Shown piece after piece: positions 9,578 to 20,076 of a stretch of 64,000 bases of DNA (position 1 is the first letter of the stretch; each line of letters starts with the position of its first letter). Position numbers and translations under genes: made by a program. Location of the stretch: the NCBI GenBank assembly GCA_902476645.1, contig CABSEG010000004.1, positions 1-64,000 of the forward strand. The letters run 5' to 3'. Below the pieces are notes generated by a model, which was not told the origin of the DNA, ran no database searches, and worked only from the letters and a program-made list of their open reading frames with translations. The stretch comes from an uncultured Lachnospiraceae bacterium (GTDB taxonomy: Bacteria > Bacillota > Clostridia > Lachnospirales > Lachnospiraceae).

Positions 9578-12500
9578 ATGAAAAAAAGGAAGAGACAGCT
9601 TTTGTCCGGCTTTTTGGCAGCTGCCATGTGTTCCGGTATGGTGTTGCCGGCAATGGCTGCGCCCCAGGCAAAGGAGCAGGATCTATCAGCTGTTGGTGTC
9701 TTAACAAATGGTGACCAGGCAGGTTCCGGACAGCAGGAGTCCTCTGGACGGGAAATTGAGAATTTCAATAAAGACTGGCGTTTTCATTTGGGGGAAGCAA
9801 AAGGAGCGGAGGCAAAGGAATTTGATGACAGCCAGTGGCGTTCTTTGAATTTACCCCATGATTATAGCATTGAAAATGACTTTGATGTCAATTCCGAAGC
9901 AAAATCCGGAGGAGGATTTTTGGATGGTGGAATCGGATGGTACCGGAAGACTTGGGTAATTCCAAAATCCATGGAGGGAAAGCGCATACGCATCGAATTT
10001 GACGGGGTGTACATGGACAGCAATGTTTATGTAAATGGTACGCTGGTTGGAAACTATCCCTATGGCTACAGTCCCTTCAGTTATGACATCACGGATTATG
10101 TGGTAGCGGATGGAATGACGGAGAACGTCATTGCAGTAAAAACAAATAATCAGCAGCCGAGCAGCCGCTGGTACTCCGGAAGCGGCATTTACCGGGATGT
10201 GAAACTGGTGGCCACAGATCCTGTTCATGTGGATCGTTTCGGAACCAAGATTACAACTCCGAATTTGGAGGAGGAATATACCAGTGGACAGCCGGTAACT
10301 GTTGAGGTAGAAACCAAGGTCAGTAACGAAACGCAGGACGGTGCAGACATTACCTTAAGGCATACCGCTTATTTTGATGGAAGCCTTGAAACGCCCGGCA
10401 GCATCGATCCTGTGGCGACCGTCACTACAGATGTGGCTTCTGTGGATGCGGGAGAAACGCAAACCATTACCACAGATCTTTCCATCCAGGATCCCCATCT
10501 GTGGGAAGTAGGCGAGGGAGGCATGTACAAGCTCTATACAGAGGTACTCTCAGACGGTGTGGTCATTGACTCGTATGAGTCAGATTTTGGCCTGCGCTGG
10601 ATGGAATTTAATCCCCAGAAGGGCTTCTTTATGAATGGTGAATACACGAAGATCCGCGGAGTATGTCAGCACCATGATCAGGGCGCTCTGGGAGCCGTGA
10701 ATAATCAGGCGGCTTTAGACAGACAGATCCGTATTCTCAGGGAAATGGGTGTCAATGCCATTCGTTCTTCCCATAATCCAGCTTCCAGGGCGCTGCTGGA
10801 TGCATGTAATGAGCAGGGAATCATGGTGATGAACGAGGCATTTGACTGTTGGTTTAGTTCTAAAAACCTATACGACTTCCACCGATTCTTTGATACCCCC
10901 TGCACTCATCCAGACGCAGAGGAAGGTCAGACCTGGCAGGAATATGACATTAAAAATATGGTCAACAGCGCCAAGAACGATCCCTGCGTGATCATGTGGT
11001 CTATTGGAAATGAGATCGGAGAATCCTGGAGTGATCAGGGACTGCAGGTAGGGTCGCAGCTGAGAGAATGGGTAAAAGAAATCGACGGAACCAGGGCAGT
11101 GACCCAGGCTGACCCGATTTTCTACTCCCTGAATCAGCCCGCCTATGACCCTGCGAACAACCAGCCCCATTGGCAGTTGATCAATGGCCATGATGCCATG
11201 GGATTTAACTATGGACAGTACACAGACTATGATTATGTTCATGAGAAGAATCCAGACTGGTTTATCTATAGCTCGGAAACTTCATCTGCCGTTGCCACGA
11301 GAGGGGCTTATTTCCATCCGGAAGTAGATGACGACCCGGATGCAGGCCTGCACAGAGATACTTACCAGTGCTCCGAATTTGATAACGACCGGGTAAACTG
11401 GGGAACGACTCTGCACTATGCGCTGAGAGAGGATGCCAAACGTAAGTATATGGGAGGCGTGTTCTTCTGGACGGGATTTGACTATATCGGTGAGCCGGCG
11501 CCCTTCGCGGGAGGAACATCCAAGAGCTCTTATTTTGGAGCCATTGATACCTGCGGATTTCCCAAGGACAGCTTCTATCTGATTCAAAGTCAGTGGCTGG
11601 ATGTGGAGACAGATCCTATGGTACATATTCTTCCGCACTGGAACTGGGAGGATGACCGCAGCATTGATATTGATGGAAAGACCCCCATCCGCATCTACAG
11701 TAATGCACGCAGTGTGGAGGTATTCTTAAACGGGGAAAGTCTCGGAAGAAAAGAATTTAAGTATTATCCGGAAACCGAAACCAGTCTGGCCCGTCAAGAT
11801 GACGGAAGCGAACAGGAAAACCTGTATCTTCAGTGGCTGGTCCCCTTTGAAGCTGGAACCGTTGAGGCAGTAGCCTATGACGCAGAGGGCAACGAGGTGG
11901 CCAGAGATGTGAAAACAACCGCAGGCGATCCTGCAGCATTACAGCTGAAGCCGGAGCGGGATGTGATCACCGCAGACGGAGAAGATCTGTGTTACATTGA
12001 AGTGGACGTGGTGGATGAAAATGGCGTGATGAATCCCCGGGCCAACAACGCCATTCAGTTTTCCATTACCGGTAACGGCCGGATTGTGGGAACAGATAAT
12101 GGAGATCAGACGGACTTCACGAATATGAAGAGCACCAAGAGATCTGCCTTCAATGGAAAAGCCCTTGTGATTGTACAGTCCACAGATAAGGCAGGGTCCT
12201 TTACCCTGACGGCCTCCTCAGCCGGTCTGCCCATTAGCAGCACCACGGTTTATACGGTGGATGACAGCTATGAGGAGGATGCGCTTTTAGGATACCGGGA
12301 TGTATCCGTAAAGACCAATGCGGGTGTGATGCCTGAACTTCCGGATACAGTAGAGGCTGTTTACCTGGATGGAACTACCGAGCAGGTTGCCGTAACATGG
12401 GAGGATATAGATGACAGCATGCTCGTTAAGGCAGGAATTTTTACGGTAGAAGGTACGATTGACAGAGATCAGGCAAAGGTAAAAGCATCTGTGGAGGTAG

Positions 12501-15500
12501 TAGCTCCTGTGGGAGTACGGCCAGTCAGTGCCGTTGTGGCAGAAGGAGTGATGCCAACATTACCCAAGCAGGTACAGCTGGTATACAGTGACAGTTCTGA
12601 AAAGACCCTTGGGGTAACCTGGGAGGCTATTGACGAGAAGGATTTGATTGAGGGAGCAGAGTTCACAGTCTATGGAACTTTAGAAGGAATGGAGGATCAG
12701 AAGGCCGTAGCTTATGTACGTGTGGACTCTTACGGAGACTTAAAGAACGTGGCTCTGGCTGTGGCCGGATCGGAATACCCGAAATTTGAAGCATCCTACA
12801 CCAGTATTTATGATCCCCTTTCCCATGTGAATGATGGCATTATCTCGTTTGACACCAGTCCGAAAAACGGATGGGGCAACTGGAAATATGCGCCGATTCC
12901 GGAGGTAACTACGTTGGATTTGGAGCTGGAAGAGGCCATGGAGCTGGATAACATCTCCATTTACTTCCGCGAGGATGACGGAATTTATATTCCGGAAGAT
13001 ACCTTAATTCAGTACTGGAACGCAGAGTCAGAGGAATGGGTGAATGTCTCCAATCAGAGCCAGAGAACCGGCTTTGTATCTGGGGAGGAGCAGAGTATTA
13101 CCTTTGATCCCGTTATGACAAATAAACTAAGAGCTCAGTTTACCAGAGGAGAACAGGATACCAGTAAGAAGAAGGACTGTCTGGTTTTGACTGAGGTAGA
13201 AGTCTACGCATATCCGCCGGAAAAGGGCAGCAGCACTGCAAAACTGGATACTCTGACCCTTGGAGGAGAGCCGTTGGAAGGCTTTGATCCGGATCAGAAA
13301 GATTATACCGTAACCCTTCCCTATGGAGGAGCAGTGCCTCAGATCCAGGCAGCCGCAGCAGATCATGGTACGGTATTGGTATTGCCGGCTCTGAGCAACA
13401 AATCCGCAGCCATGATTCAGGTGACCTCAGAGGATGGAAAGACAACCGAAACCTATACGATTCAGTTTATGGAAACTCCGGCAGCCGTGGTATCTGCCAG
13501 CCTGAGACTGGAAAAAGAAGAAGTGACGGAGGATGATGTGATCCCCGTTCATGTGGATGCACTGCTGGAAAGTGGCGAGCTGGCCGATGAAGACAACCTG
13601 GAAATTCGTTATCAGGTGCTGGACGCAGGAATACCTGCCAAGGCAGAGGTGAGAAACGGTTCTCTCTATGCCTACTGGCCAGGAGACGTACAGCTTCAGG
13701 CAGAGATTATTCAGGAGGGAAGAGAGCCGGTTGTCAGCGAGCCTCTTCCAATTACAATTCTTCCCACCCAGGAGGAGAAAGAGCTTTTAGGCTATGCACA
13801 GGTAACGGTAGATACCAAATTAAACCAGGCACCGGTACTTCCTCAGACCATAAGGGCGACCTTCAGCTCTGGCCTGCCTAAGGACGTGGTGGTGACCTGG
13901 GATGAGATCGCACCTGAGAAATACGCTAAATATGGAACCTTTACCATCAGTGGAACCGTAGAAGGCTATGAATTAAGACCGACAGCCACTATTCGTGTCA
14001 GAGATACCCTGGGAGCTCAGAATGTATCCCTGGCAACGCCGGTGGGAATGGAGCCTTCCCTGCCAGGCACCGTATCCGTATATTACACAGATGGAACCAG
14101 CACGTTAAGCGCAGTGACCTGGGAAGACTATGACAAGGAGCTGCTGAAGACGGAGCAGACCTTTAAAGTACATGGAACCACAGAACTTGGCGGATATGAG
14201 GTAACCGCATCTGTTCGCGTAACCACAGATACGGTACAGAGTGAAAACCATGCAAAACTTAGGAATGGATGCCAGTATTCCATGGCAATTAGTTCCTACA
14301 GTGAAGGCGGTTCCGCGCTGGCGCTGAACAACGGACTTCTGGATAAGTGGACAGACTGGAGCAATCCAAATCCCAATGGAGAGGTATGGTTTGGCGTGAT
14401 CTTTGGAGCCGACTATCCGGAGACACGTTATGTGGATACGATCGTACTGGATTTGCTGGAGGACAGCACCTGGGACAGAACGAAGATAACGGATTGTACC
14501 GTTGAATATTACAACAAACCGATTACACTGGAAGATGTGCCCAAGGGTGTGGGTAACTTTGACAGCGACAATCTGGCGGATCATCCCTTTAACGATCCGG
14601 CCAACTGGACAGAGGTTACCAACCTGAAGCAGCCGGAAACCTATGGGTACGGAGAAAATACCTTGACTTTTGATATGGTGGAGGTTCCGGCCATCCGCGT
14701 AAAGGTGAACCATGGAACGCCTGGAGATACCTATTATATGGCGCTCAGAGAGTTTTATGCTTACGGCAAACAGGCGGTAAATCAAAGCGACTTTACTGTT
14801 TCCGGATTGCTCGTAGATGGAGAGCCTTTGCAAGGCTTTGACCCAGACACACACAGCTACCAGGTAATCATAAACGGCGATCAGATGCCAACTTTGGATA
14901 TAAAGGCAGATCAGAACGCTGCCGTAACCTACTTGCCGGCAACGGATTTGGAGGATGAGGCCCAGCTTCTTGTTACTTCAGAAGACGGATTGAAGACGGT
15001 TACTTATCAGATCAGCTTCCTGAAAGCCGAGGAAGTCTACGGACAGGAACTGGAAAAAATGATTCAATTTGTGGAGAGTCTCTCAAAAGAAGAGTACACG
15101 CCGGAGAGCTGGACAGCTCTTACAGAAGCCTTAGAGGCAGCGAAAGTGGTGGCGGAAAATCCAGATGCCACAAGAGCACAGATCGACGAGGCCATGGCGA
15201 ATTTGGTGAAAGCCTTCGGAGGCCTGGAGTACGGTGTACAGAAGCAACACCTTCAGGCCGCAGTAGACGCAGCTTGCGCAATCCTGGAGGAGGAAAAGAA
15301 CTACGATCCGGAAAGCATTGCGGCTTTGAAAGAGATTGTAGGGCAGGCCCAGGAAATGCTCACAGATCCGTCTGCAACCCAGGATGCGGTTAACAAGATG
15401 ACCAGCGATGTGATTGACGCCATTGTACAGGTAGCTTTTGATGAGGATCTGTTATCCTTAGAGAGCCTGATCCAGGCAGTGGAGAGCCTGAATGCTGATA

Positions 15501-16039
15501 AGTATACGTCGGAGAGCTGGGCAGCTCTGCAGGCAGCTACAGAGGAAGCAAAGTCCGTGCTGGCAGATTCCGACAGAGAGGACGGAACTCTTTCCAACGC
15601 TTATACCCAGCTTGCAGAAGCGATCAGAGAACTGGCCATGAGAGGAAACAAGGCAGCCTTGGCTGCTGTGATGGAGAAAGCCAACGAGATCTTGGAGCAG
15701 GCTTCCAATTATACGGAATCCAGCATCAGCGGACTGAATGAGGCTTTGAAAGCTGCGGAAGAAGTCTATAACAATGAGGATGCCACGCAGGCAGAAGTCA
15801 ATGAATCCGTAAAGGTTCTGACAGAAGTGCTGGTACAGGCCCGCCTGAAAGGCGATGTGGACCAGGACGGCAGTGTAAGCACTAAGGATTCCACCGCTCT
15901 TCTCAGATATAATGCAGAGATGGAAGCTTTGGATGAGGATGCCCTGGAAGGCGCCGACGTAAACGGCGATGGCGTGGCGAATACAAAAGATGCCGTTTTG
16001 ATTTTACAGTATACAGCGGAAAAAATCGAAGCATTCTAA
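9578..16039 (+). CDS. Secreted GH2 beta-galactosidase with Ig-like, F5/8C-like, FIVAR and C-terminal dockerin domains
   Basis: Exported 2153-residue GH2 enzyme, probably hydrolysing beta-linked galactose on host glycans. The ATG at 9578 has GGAGG 8 nt upstream and begins a Lys-rich signal peptide ending near AMAAP. Domain order: GH2 sugar-binding domain (about 55-210), GH2 Ig (215-330), TIM barrel (335-650) with acid/base Glu479 (SIGNEIGES) and probable nucleophile Glu567 (YSSETSS), DUF4982 and an Ig-like domain. Then come Big_4-like repeats (VTWE motif), two F5/8C-like modules (about 1055-1210 and 1565-1730), cadherin-like sandwiches and helical FIVAR repeats (about 1825-2085). The end is a type I dockerin with two Ca-binding loops (GDVDQDGSVSTKD and ADVNGDGVANTKD). 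The dockerin implies docking to a cohesin protein; none is seen here. Confidence 0.9.
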   Translation: MKKRKRQLLSGFLAAAMCSGMVLPAMAAPQAKEQDLSAVGVLTNGDQAGSGQQESSGREIENFNKDWRFHLGEAKGAEAKEFDDSQWRSLNLPHDYSIENDFDVNSEAKSGGGFLDGGIGWYRKTWVIPKSMEGKRIRIEFDGVYMDSNVYVNGTLVGNYPYGYSPFSYDITDYVVADGMTENVIAVKTNNQQPSSRWYSGSGIYRDVKLVATDPVHVDRFGTKITTPNLEEEYTSGQPVTVEVETKVSNETQDGADITLRHTAYFDGSLETPGSIDPVATVTTDVASVDAGETQTITTDLSIQDPHLWEVGEGGMYKLYTEVLSDGVVIDSYESDFGLRWMEFNPQKGFFMNGEYTKIRGVCQHHDQGALGAVNNQAALDRQIRILREMGVNAIRSSHNPASRALLDACNEQGIMVMNEAFDCWFSSKNLYDFHRFFDTPCTHPDAEEGQTWQEYDIKNMVNSAKNDPCVIMWSIGNEIGESWSDQGLQVGSQLREWVKEIDGTRAVTQADPIFYSLNQPAYDPANNQPHWQLINGHDAMGFNYGQYTDYDYVHEKNPDWFIYSSETSSAVATRGAYFHPEVDDDPDAGLHRDTYQCSEFDNDRVNWGTTLHYALREDAKRKYMGGVFFWTGFDYIGEPAPFAGGTSKSSYFGAIDTCGFPKDSFYLIQSQWLDVETDPMVHILPHWNWEDDRSIDIDGKTPIRIYSNARSVEVFLNGESLGRKEFKYYPETETSLARQDDGSEQENLYLQWLVPFEAGTVEAVAYDAEGNEVARDVKTTAGDPAALQLKPERDVITADGEDLCYIEVDVVDENGVMNPRANNAIQFSITGNGRIVGTDNGDQTDFTNMKSTKRSAFNGKALVIVQSTDKAGSFTLTASSAGLPISSTTVYTVDDSYEEDALLGYRDVSVKTNAGVMPELPDTVEAVYLDGTTEQVAVTWEDIDDSMLVKAGIFTVEGTIDRDQAKVKASVEVVAPVGVRPVSAVVAEGVMPTLPKQVQLVYSDSSEKTLGVTWEAIDEKDLIEGAEFTVYGTLEGMEDQKAVAYVRVDSYGDLKNVALAVAGSEYPKFEASYTSIYDPLSHVNDGIISFDTSPKNGWGNWKYAPIPEVTTLDLELEEAMELDNISIYFREDDGIYIPEDTLIQYWNAESEEWVNVSNQSQRTGFVSGEEQSITFDPVMTNKLRAQFTRGEQDTSKKKDCLVLTEVEVYAYPPEKGSSTAKLDTLTLGGEPLEGFDPDQKDYTVTLPYGGAVPQIQAAAADHGTVLVLPALSNKSAAMIQVTSEDGKTTETYTIQFMETPAAVVSASLRLEKEEVTEDDVIPVHVDALLESGELADEDNLEIRYQVLDAGIPAKAEVRNGSLYAYWPGDVQLQAEIIQEGREPVVSEPLPITILPTQEEKELLGYAQVTVDTKLNQAPVLPQTIRATFSSGLPKDVVVTWDEIAPEKYAKYGTFTISGTVEGYELRPTATIRVRDTLGAQNVSLATPVGMEPSLPGTVSVYYTDGTSTLSAVTWEDYDKELLKTEQTFKVHGTTELGGYEVTASVRVTTDTVQSENHAKLRNGCQYSMAISSYSEGGSALALNNGLLDKWTDWSNPNPNGEVWFGVIFGADYPETRYVDTIVLDLLEDSTWDRTKITDCTVEYYNKPITLEDVPKGVGNFDSDNLADHPFNDPANWTEVTNLKQPETYGYGENTLTFDMVEVPAIRVKVNHGTPGDTYYMALREFYAYGKQAVNQSDFTVSGLLVDGEPLQGFDPDTHSYQVIINGDQMPTLDIKADQNAAVTYLPATDLEDEAQLLVTSEDGLKTVTYQISFLKAEEVYGQELEKMIQFVESLSKEEYTPESWTALTEALEAAKVVAENPDATRAQIDEAMANLVKAFGGLEYGVQKQHLQAAVDAACAILEEEKNYDPESIAALKEIVGQAQEMLTDPSATQDAVNKMTSDVIDAIVQVAFDEDLLSLESLIQAVESLNADKYTSESWAALQAATEEAKSVLADSDREDGTLSNAYTQLAEAIRELAMRGNKAALAAVMEKANEILEQASNYTESSISGLNEALKAAEEVYNNEDATQAEVNESVKVLTEVLVQARLKGDVDQDGSVSTKDSTALLRYNAEMEALDEDALEGADVNGDGVANTKDAVLILQYTAEKIEAF

Positions 16040-16052
16040 ATCCTTTTCACAG

Positions 16053-16087
16053 AAAATCAGGGGAGTTACATTCCCCTGATTTTTCTT
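16053..16087 (+). terminator. Intrinsic terminator of the GH2 gene
   Basis: AAAATCAGGGGA pairs with TCCCCTGATTTT around a 7-nt loop, followed by Ts, 14 nt after the stop codon. Confidence 0.8.
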
Positions 16088-16092
16088 TCCCC

Positions 16093-16121
16093 TTGAAAAA
16101 AACTCTTTTCTAATATATAAA
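16093..16121 (+). promoter_or_regulatory. Sigma-A-type promoter for gdpP-rplI
   Basis: TTGAAA (16093-16098), a 17-bp spacer and TATAAA (16116-16121). A second TATAAT at 16134-16139 lacks a clear -35. The start codon of gdpP is at 16189. Confidence 0.5.
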
Positions 16122-16188
16122 AAAATGATATGATATAATTTGAAGCAAAATGACTTCAGGTTTGGTATCGCACCAATGGAGGCATCGA

Positions 16189-18237
16189 ATGAAGAAAAAG
16201 AAAATTCAATACAGTGGGAAATTGAAATCATATATGCGATGGCCCGTCATTATGGTCTTGTTGTTGTTGTTTATGACCGTCATGGTGTTTCTGGTGGATA
16301 AAAAGGCAGGGTTTGTGATTGCGGCTTTTGCGGTGGTATACGTGATTCTGGTTTTGGCGATCTGGTTTCACTATAAGCCCAATATCCTGAATGAAATGAT
16401 TTCCTTTGCCACTCAGTATGGGCAAATCCAGAAGACCATACTGAAAGAGTTTGAGATTCCCTATGCGCTTTTGGATGATGAGGGGAGAGTCATCTGGATG
16501 AACAACCGGTTTTGCGAAGTGGTGGGGAAGGATGGCAGGTATAATAAAAACATACAAAACCTGATTCCTCAGGTATCTGTGGGGGTACTTCTGGAAGGGG
16601 AGACGGAAAGCTCTGTGCAGATACAGTTTCACGAAAAGGACTATTCCGTAAAACTTCAGAAAGTATCCATTGAGAGCCTGGAAGAGTCGGTATCCATTAT
16701 GGATATTCCGGAAAATAAAAATTATATCATAGCGGTATATCTTTTTGACAACACAGAGTTAAATCACTATATCCGTGAAATTCGCTCCCAGAGACTGGTG
16801 GCGGGTTTGATCTATCTGGACAACTACGATGAGGCGCTAGAGAGTGTGGAGGAGGTCCGTAGATCTCTGCTGGTGGCGCTGATTGACCGTAAGATCAATA
16901 AGTACATTTCTGCTCTGGACGGCATCATCAAGAAGCTGGAAAAGGATAAATACTTTGTAATTCTGAAATATCAGCATTTAAAAGAGCTTGAGGCAAACCG
17001 TTTTTCTTTGCTGGAAGAGGTTAAGACGGTAAACATTGGAAATGACATGAATGTGACCTTGAGTATTGGCATCGGTGCCGGTGGAAACAGCTATCTGCAA
17101 AATTATGAGTTTGCCAGAGCGGCCATCGACATGGCTCTTGGCAGGGGCGGAGACCAGGCTGTGGTGAAGGAGCAGGAGAAGCTTTCCTACTACGGAGGCA
17201 AGTCTCAGCAAATGGAGAAGAACACCAGGGTAAAGGCCAGAACCAAGGCTCACGCTCTGCGGGAATTTATTGAGAGCAGGGAAAATGTGGTGGTGATGGG
17301 ACATAAGATCACGGATATTGATTCCTTTGGAGCTTCCATAGGGGTCTACCGGGCGGCCAGGATGCTGGGAAAGAAAGCGCATATTGTGTTGGGCGATATC
17401 AATAGTTCCATCCGGCCTTGGGTGAATTTGTTTCTGGACAACAAGGAATATGAGGAAGATATGTTCATTGATCATGCCAGGGCAAAGGAGCTGGTGGATC
17501 AGAATACGGTTTTGGTGGTGGTGGATACCAATCGCCCCAGCATGGTGGAATGCGAGCCTTTGCTGCACCGGACTAAGACGATTGTGATTTTGGATCACCA
17601 CAGACAGAGCAGTGAGGTCATTCAAAATGCAGTGCTTTCTTATATAGAACCTTATGCATCTTCCGCCTGCGAGATGATTGCAGAGATTTTGCAGTATTTT
17701 GCAGATGGGCTGAAGCTGAAAGGGAAGGAGGCAGACTGTATCTATGCGGGCATTATTATTGATACTAATAATTTCATGACTAAGACCGGGGTGCGTACCT
17801 TTGAGGCGGCTGCATATCTGCGGCGTTGTGGAGCGGATGTGACCCGGGTGCGTAAGATGTTCCGCAACGACATGTCGTCTTATAAAGCCAGAGCGGAGGC
17901 TGTGCGCCATGCGGAGGTATTTCTGGATTGTTATGCGATCAGCGCCTGTCCCAGCAAAGATCTGGAAAGCCCTACTGTGGTGGGGGCTCAGGCAGCCAAT
18001 GAGCTATTGAATATTGTAGGAGTAAAGGCTTCCTTTGTGCTTACAGAGTTTAAAGGCCGCATCTACGTCAGCGCCAGAGCAATTGATGAGGTGAATGTAC
18101 AGTTGATTATGGAACGTCTGGGAGGGGGCGGCCATCTGAATATTGCCGGGGCTCAATTGGACGGCGTGACGATCGAGGGGGCAAAGCAACAATTGAAAGA
18201 TACCATCGTACAGATGACAGAAGAAGGAGCGATTTAA
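16189..18237 (+). CDS. gdpP: Cyclic-di-AMP phosphodiesterase GdpP (DHH/DHHA1 family)
   Basis: Membrane-bound enzyme that hydrolyses c-di-AMP to pApA, setting levels of this osmotic and cell-wall second messenger. The 682 residues show two N-terminal membrane segments (about 17-36 and 39-60), a degenerate PAS domain (85-185), a divergent GGDEF-like domain (190-325) and a DHH domain with GHKITDIDSFGA (about 369), VVVDTNRP (442) and LDHHRQ (468). The DHHA1 domain ends with GGGGHLNIAGAQ (645). Start 16189 is preferred over 16150 because TGGAGG lies 6 nt upstream and the Lys-rich N-terminus follows. rplI starts directly after its stop codon, the usual Firmicute gdpP-rplI-dnaB order. Confidence 0.93.
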   Translation: MKKKKIQYSGKLKSYMRWPVIMVLLLLFMTVMVFLVDKKAGFVIAAFAVVYVILVLAIWFHYKPNILNEMISFATQYGQIQKTILKEFEIPYALLDDEGRVIWMNNRFCEVVGKDGRYNKNIQNLIPQVSVGVLLEGETESSVQIQFHEKDYSVKLQKVSIESLEESVSIMDIPENKNYIIAVYLFDNTELNHYIREIRSQRLVAGLIYLDNYDEALESVEEVRRSLLVALIDRKINKYISALDGIIKKLEKDKYFVILKYQHLKELEANRFSLLEEVKTVNIGNDMNVTLSIGIGAGGNSYLQNYEFARAAIDMALGRGGDQAVVKEQEKLSYYGGKSQQMEKNTRVKARTKAHALREFIESRENVVVMGHKITDIDSFGASIGVYRAARMLGKKAHIVLGDINSSIRPWVNLFLDNKEYEEDMFIDHARAKELVDQNTVLVVVDTNRPSMVECEPLLHRTKTIVILDHHRQSSEVIQNAVLSYIEPYASSACEMIAEILQYFADGLKLKGKEADCIYAGIIIDTNNFMTKTGVRTFEAAAYLRRCGADVTRVRKMFRNDMSSYKARAEAVRHAEVFLDCYAISACPSKDLESPTVVGAQAANELLNIVGVKASFVLTEFKGRIYVSARAIDEVNVQLIMERLGGGGHLNIAGAQLDGVTIEGAKQQLKDTIVQMTEEGAI

Positions 18238-18684
18238 ATGAAAGTGATATTGATCGAGGATGTGAGGACTCTCGGAAAGAAAGGGGATACTATCAACGTC
18301 AGCGACGGTTATGCGAGAAACGTACTTTTGGCGAAAAAGCAGGCAGTAGAAGCCACGCCAAAGAATATCAACGACCTGAAACTGCAAAAGGCCCACGAGC
18401 AGAAGGTGGCCAAGGAGCAGCTGGATGCCGCCAAGGCCTTTGCCAAGGAGCTGGCCGATAAACAGGTGATTGTAAGCATAAAAGTAGGGGAAAACGGAAA
18501 AGTATTTGGTTCTGTTTCCAGTAAGGAAATTGCCGAGGCAGCCAAAGAGCAACTGGGATATGAGCTGGACAAGAAAAAGATACTGTTGCCAAATCCCATC
18601 AAGGCGCTGGGAACTACCCCGGTGGGGATTAAGCTGCACCCAAGGGTAACGGCGGAGTTGAAGGTTGTGGTAAAAGAGGCTTGA
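18238..18684 (+). CDS. rplI: 50S ribosomal protein L9
   Basis: 148-residue L9, which binds 23S rRNA at the base of the L1 stalk. The conserved N-terminal rRNA-binding domain (MKVILIEDVRTLGKKGD, NVSDGYARNVLLAKKQA) joins the C-terminal domain through the long helix rich in Lys and Ala. Length matches the family. The start codon follows the gdpP stop with no gap, and the site AGAAGGAG is inside the end of gdpP, so the two are translationally linked. Confidence 0.97.
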   Translation: MKVILIEDVRTLGKKGDTINVSDGYARNVLLAKKQAVEATPKNINDLKLQKAHEQKVAKEQLDAAKAFAKELADKQVIVSIKVGENGKVFGSVSSKEIAEAAKEQLGYELDKKKILLPNPIKALGTTPVGIKLHPRVTAELKVVVKEA

Positions 18685-18692
18685 GTTGTCCT

Positions 18693-18731
18693 GGGACAGT
18701 GCTTTTATAAAAAGAGCACTGTCCCATTTCA
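18693..18731 (+). terminator. Hairpin between rplI and dnaB
   Basis: TGGGACAGTGCT pairs perfectly with AGCACTGTCCCA around an 11-nt loop, but only a short TTT follows. It may weaken read-through into dnaB rather than stop it completely. Confidence 0.6.
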
Positions 18732-18747
18732 GTGATGGAGGAAGAGC

Positions 18748-20076
18748 ATGGAAGAGGCGCTTATCAAACGGGTGCTGCCAAATAGCGTAGAGGCGGAACA
18801 ATCTGTGATTGGTTCTATGATTATGGACCGGGAAGCGATTATGGCAGCTTCGGAGATCATCGGGAAAGAGGATTTTTACCAGCATCAGTACGGTGTGCTG
18901 TTTGAGGCCATGGTAGAGTTGTATAATGAGGGAAAGCCGGTGGATTTGATCACACTGCAAAACCGGCTGAAGAAAAAAGATGTGCCGCCGGAGATCAGCA
19001 GCCTGGAATTTGTCCGGGATCTGCTTAATATGGTGCCTACCTCAGCCAATGTCAGATATTATGCGGGCATTGTGCGGGAAAAGGCGACTTTACGCAAGCT
19101 GATCAAGACAACGGAGGAGATTGCCAACACCTGCTATTTAGGCCAGGAGAGCCTGGAGGAGGTGTTGGAGGAGACGGAAAAGAAAATCTTTGATCTGGTG
19201 CAGAAGCGGGATGCTGGGGATTATGTGCCCATCAAAGACGTGGTGCTAAGCGCGCTGGATAAGATTGAACTGGCCTCCAGAAATAAAGGTAATGTGACCG
19301 GTATTCCCACAGGATTTACGGATCTGGACTATAAGACTTCGGGTATGCAGCCTTCAGATCTGGTTTTGATCGCAGCCAGGCCCTCCATGGGAAAGACAGC
19401 CTTTGTGTTAAACATTGCCCAGCACATGGCATTTAAAAATCATGTCACGGTAGCCATTTTCAGTCTGGAAATGTCCAAGGAGCAGCTGGTAAACCGTCTG
19501 CTGTCTCTGGAATCCAGAGTGGATTCCCAGGCCATCCGGACGGGAAACCTGACGGACGAGGATTGGGCCAAGCTGATTGAGGGAGCAGGGATTGTAGGAA
19601 AGTCCAATCTGATTATTGACGATACCCCTGGTATTTCTGTGGCAGAGCTTCGGTCCAAATGCCGCAAATACAAGATGGAGCACAATTTGGGCGTGGTGAT
19701 TATAGACTATTTGCAGTTGATGACCGGCAGCAAAAAGTCGGACTCCAGACAGCAAGAGATTTCGGATATTTCCAGGTCCTTAAAAGAGATTGCCCGTGAG
19801 CTGAATGTACCTGTGCTGGCCCTGTCCCAGTTAAGCCGTGCGGTGGAACAAAGGCCGGAACATCGCCCCATGCTTTCTGATCTGAGAGAGTCGGGAGCCA
19901 TTGAGCAGGATGCGGACGTGGTAATGTTTATTTACCGGGATGATTATTATAACAAGGATACGGACCGCAAAAATGTGGCGGAAATTATCATTGCCAAACA
20001 GCGTAACGGTCCCATTGGTACCGTGGAGCTGGTATGGCTGCCAAATTACACTAAGTTTGCGAATATGAAAAAATAA
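18748..20076 (+). CDS. dnaB: Replicative DNA helicase DnaB
   Basis: Hexameric 5'-3' helicase that unwinds DNA at the replication fork and interacts with primase. The 442-residue protein has the N-terminal DnaB domain (VEAEQSVIGSMI), a linker, and the RecA-like ATPase with Walker A ARPSMGKTAF (about 211-220), Walker B VVIIDYLQLM and the ALSQLSRAVEQR sensor. Length is typical and no intein is present. A GGAGG site precedes the ATG. Confidence 0.97.
   Translation: MEEALIKRVLPNSVEAEQSVIGSMIMDREAIMAASEIIGKEDFYQHQYGVLFEAMVELYNEGKPVDLITLQNRLKKKDVPPEISSLEFVRDLLNMVPTSANVRYYAGIVREKATLRKLIKTTEEIANTCYLGQESLEEVLEETEKKIFDLVQKRDAGDYVPIKDVVLSALDKIELASRNKGNVTGIPTGFTDLDYKTSGMQPSDLVLIAARPSMGKTAFVLNIAQHMAFKNHVTVAIFSLEMSKEQLVNRLLSLESRVDSQAIRTGNLTDEDWAKLIEGAGIVGKSNLIIDDTPGISVAELRSKCRKYKMEHNLGVVIIDYLQLMTGSKKSDSRQQEISDISRSLKEIARELNVPVLALSQLSRAVEQRPEHRPMLSDLRESGAIEQDADVVMFIYRDDYYNKDTDRKNVAEIIIAKQRNGPIGTVELVWLPNYTKFANMKK

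Noticed and set aside
14105..14854. 249-codon minus-strand frame inside the GH2 gene
   Set aside because: It is a shadow of the GH2 coding sequence with no recognisable domain.
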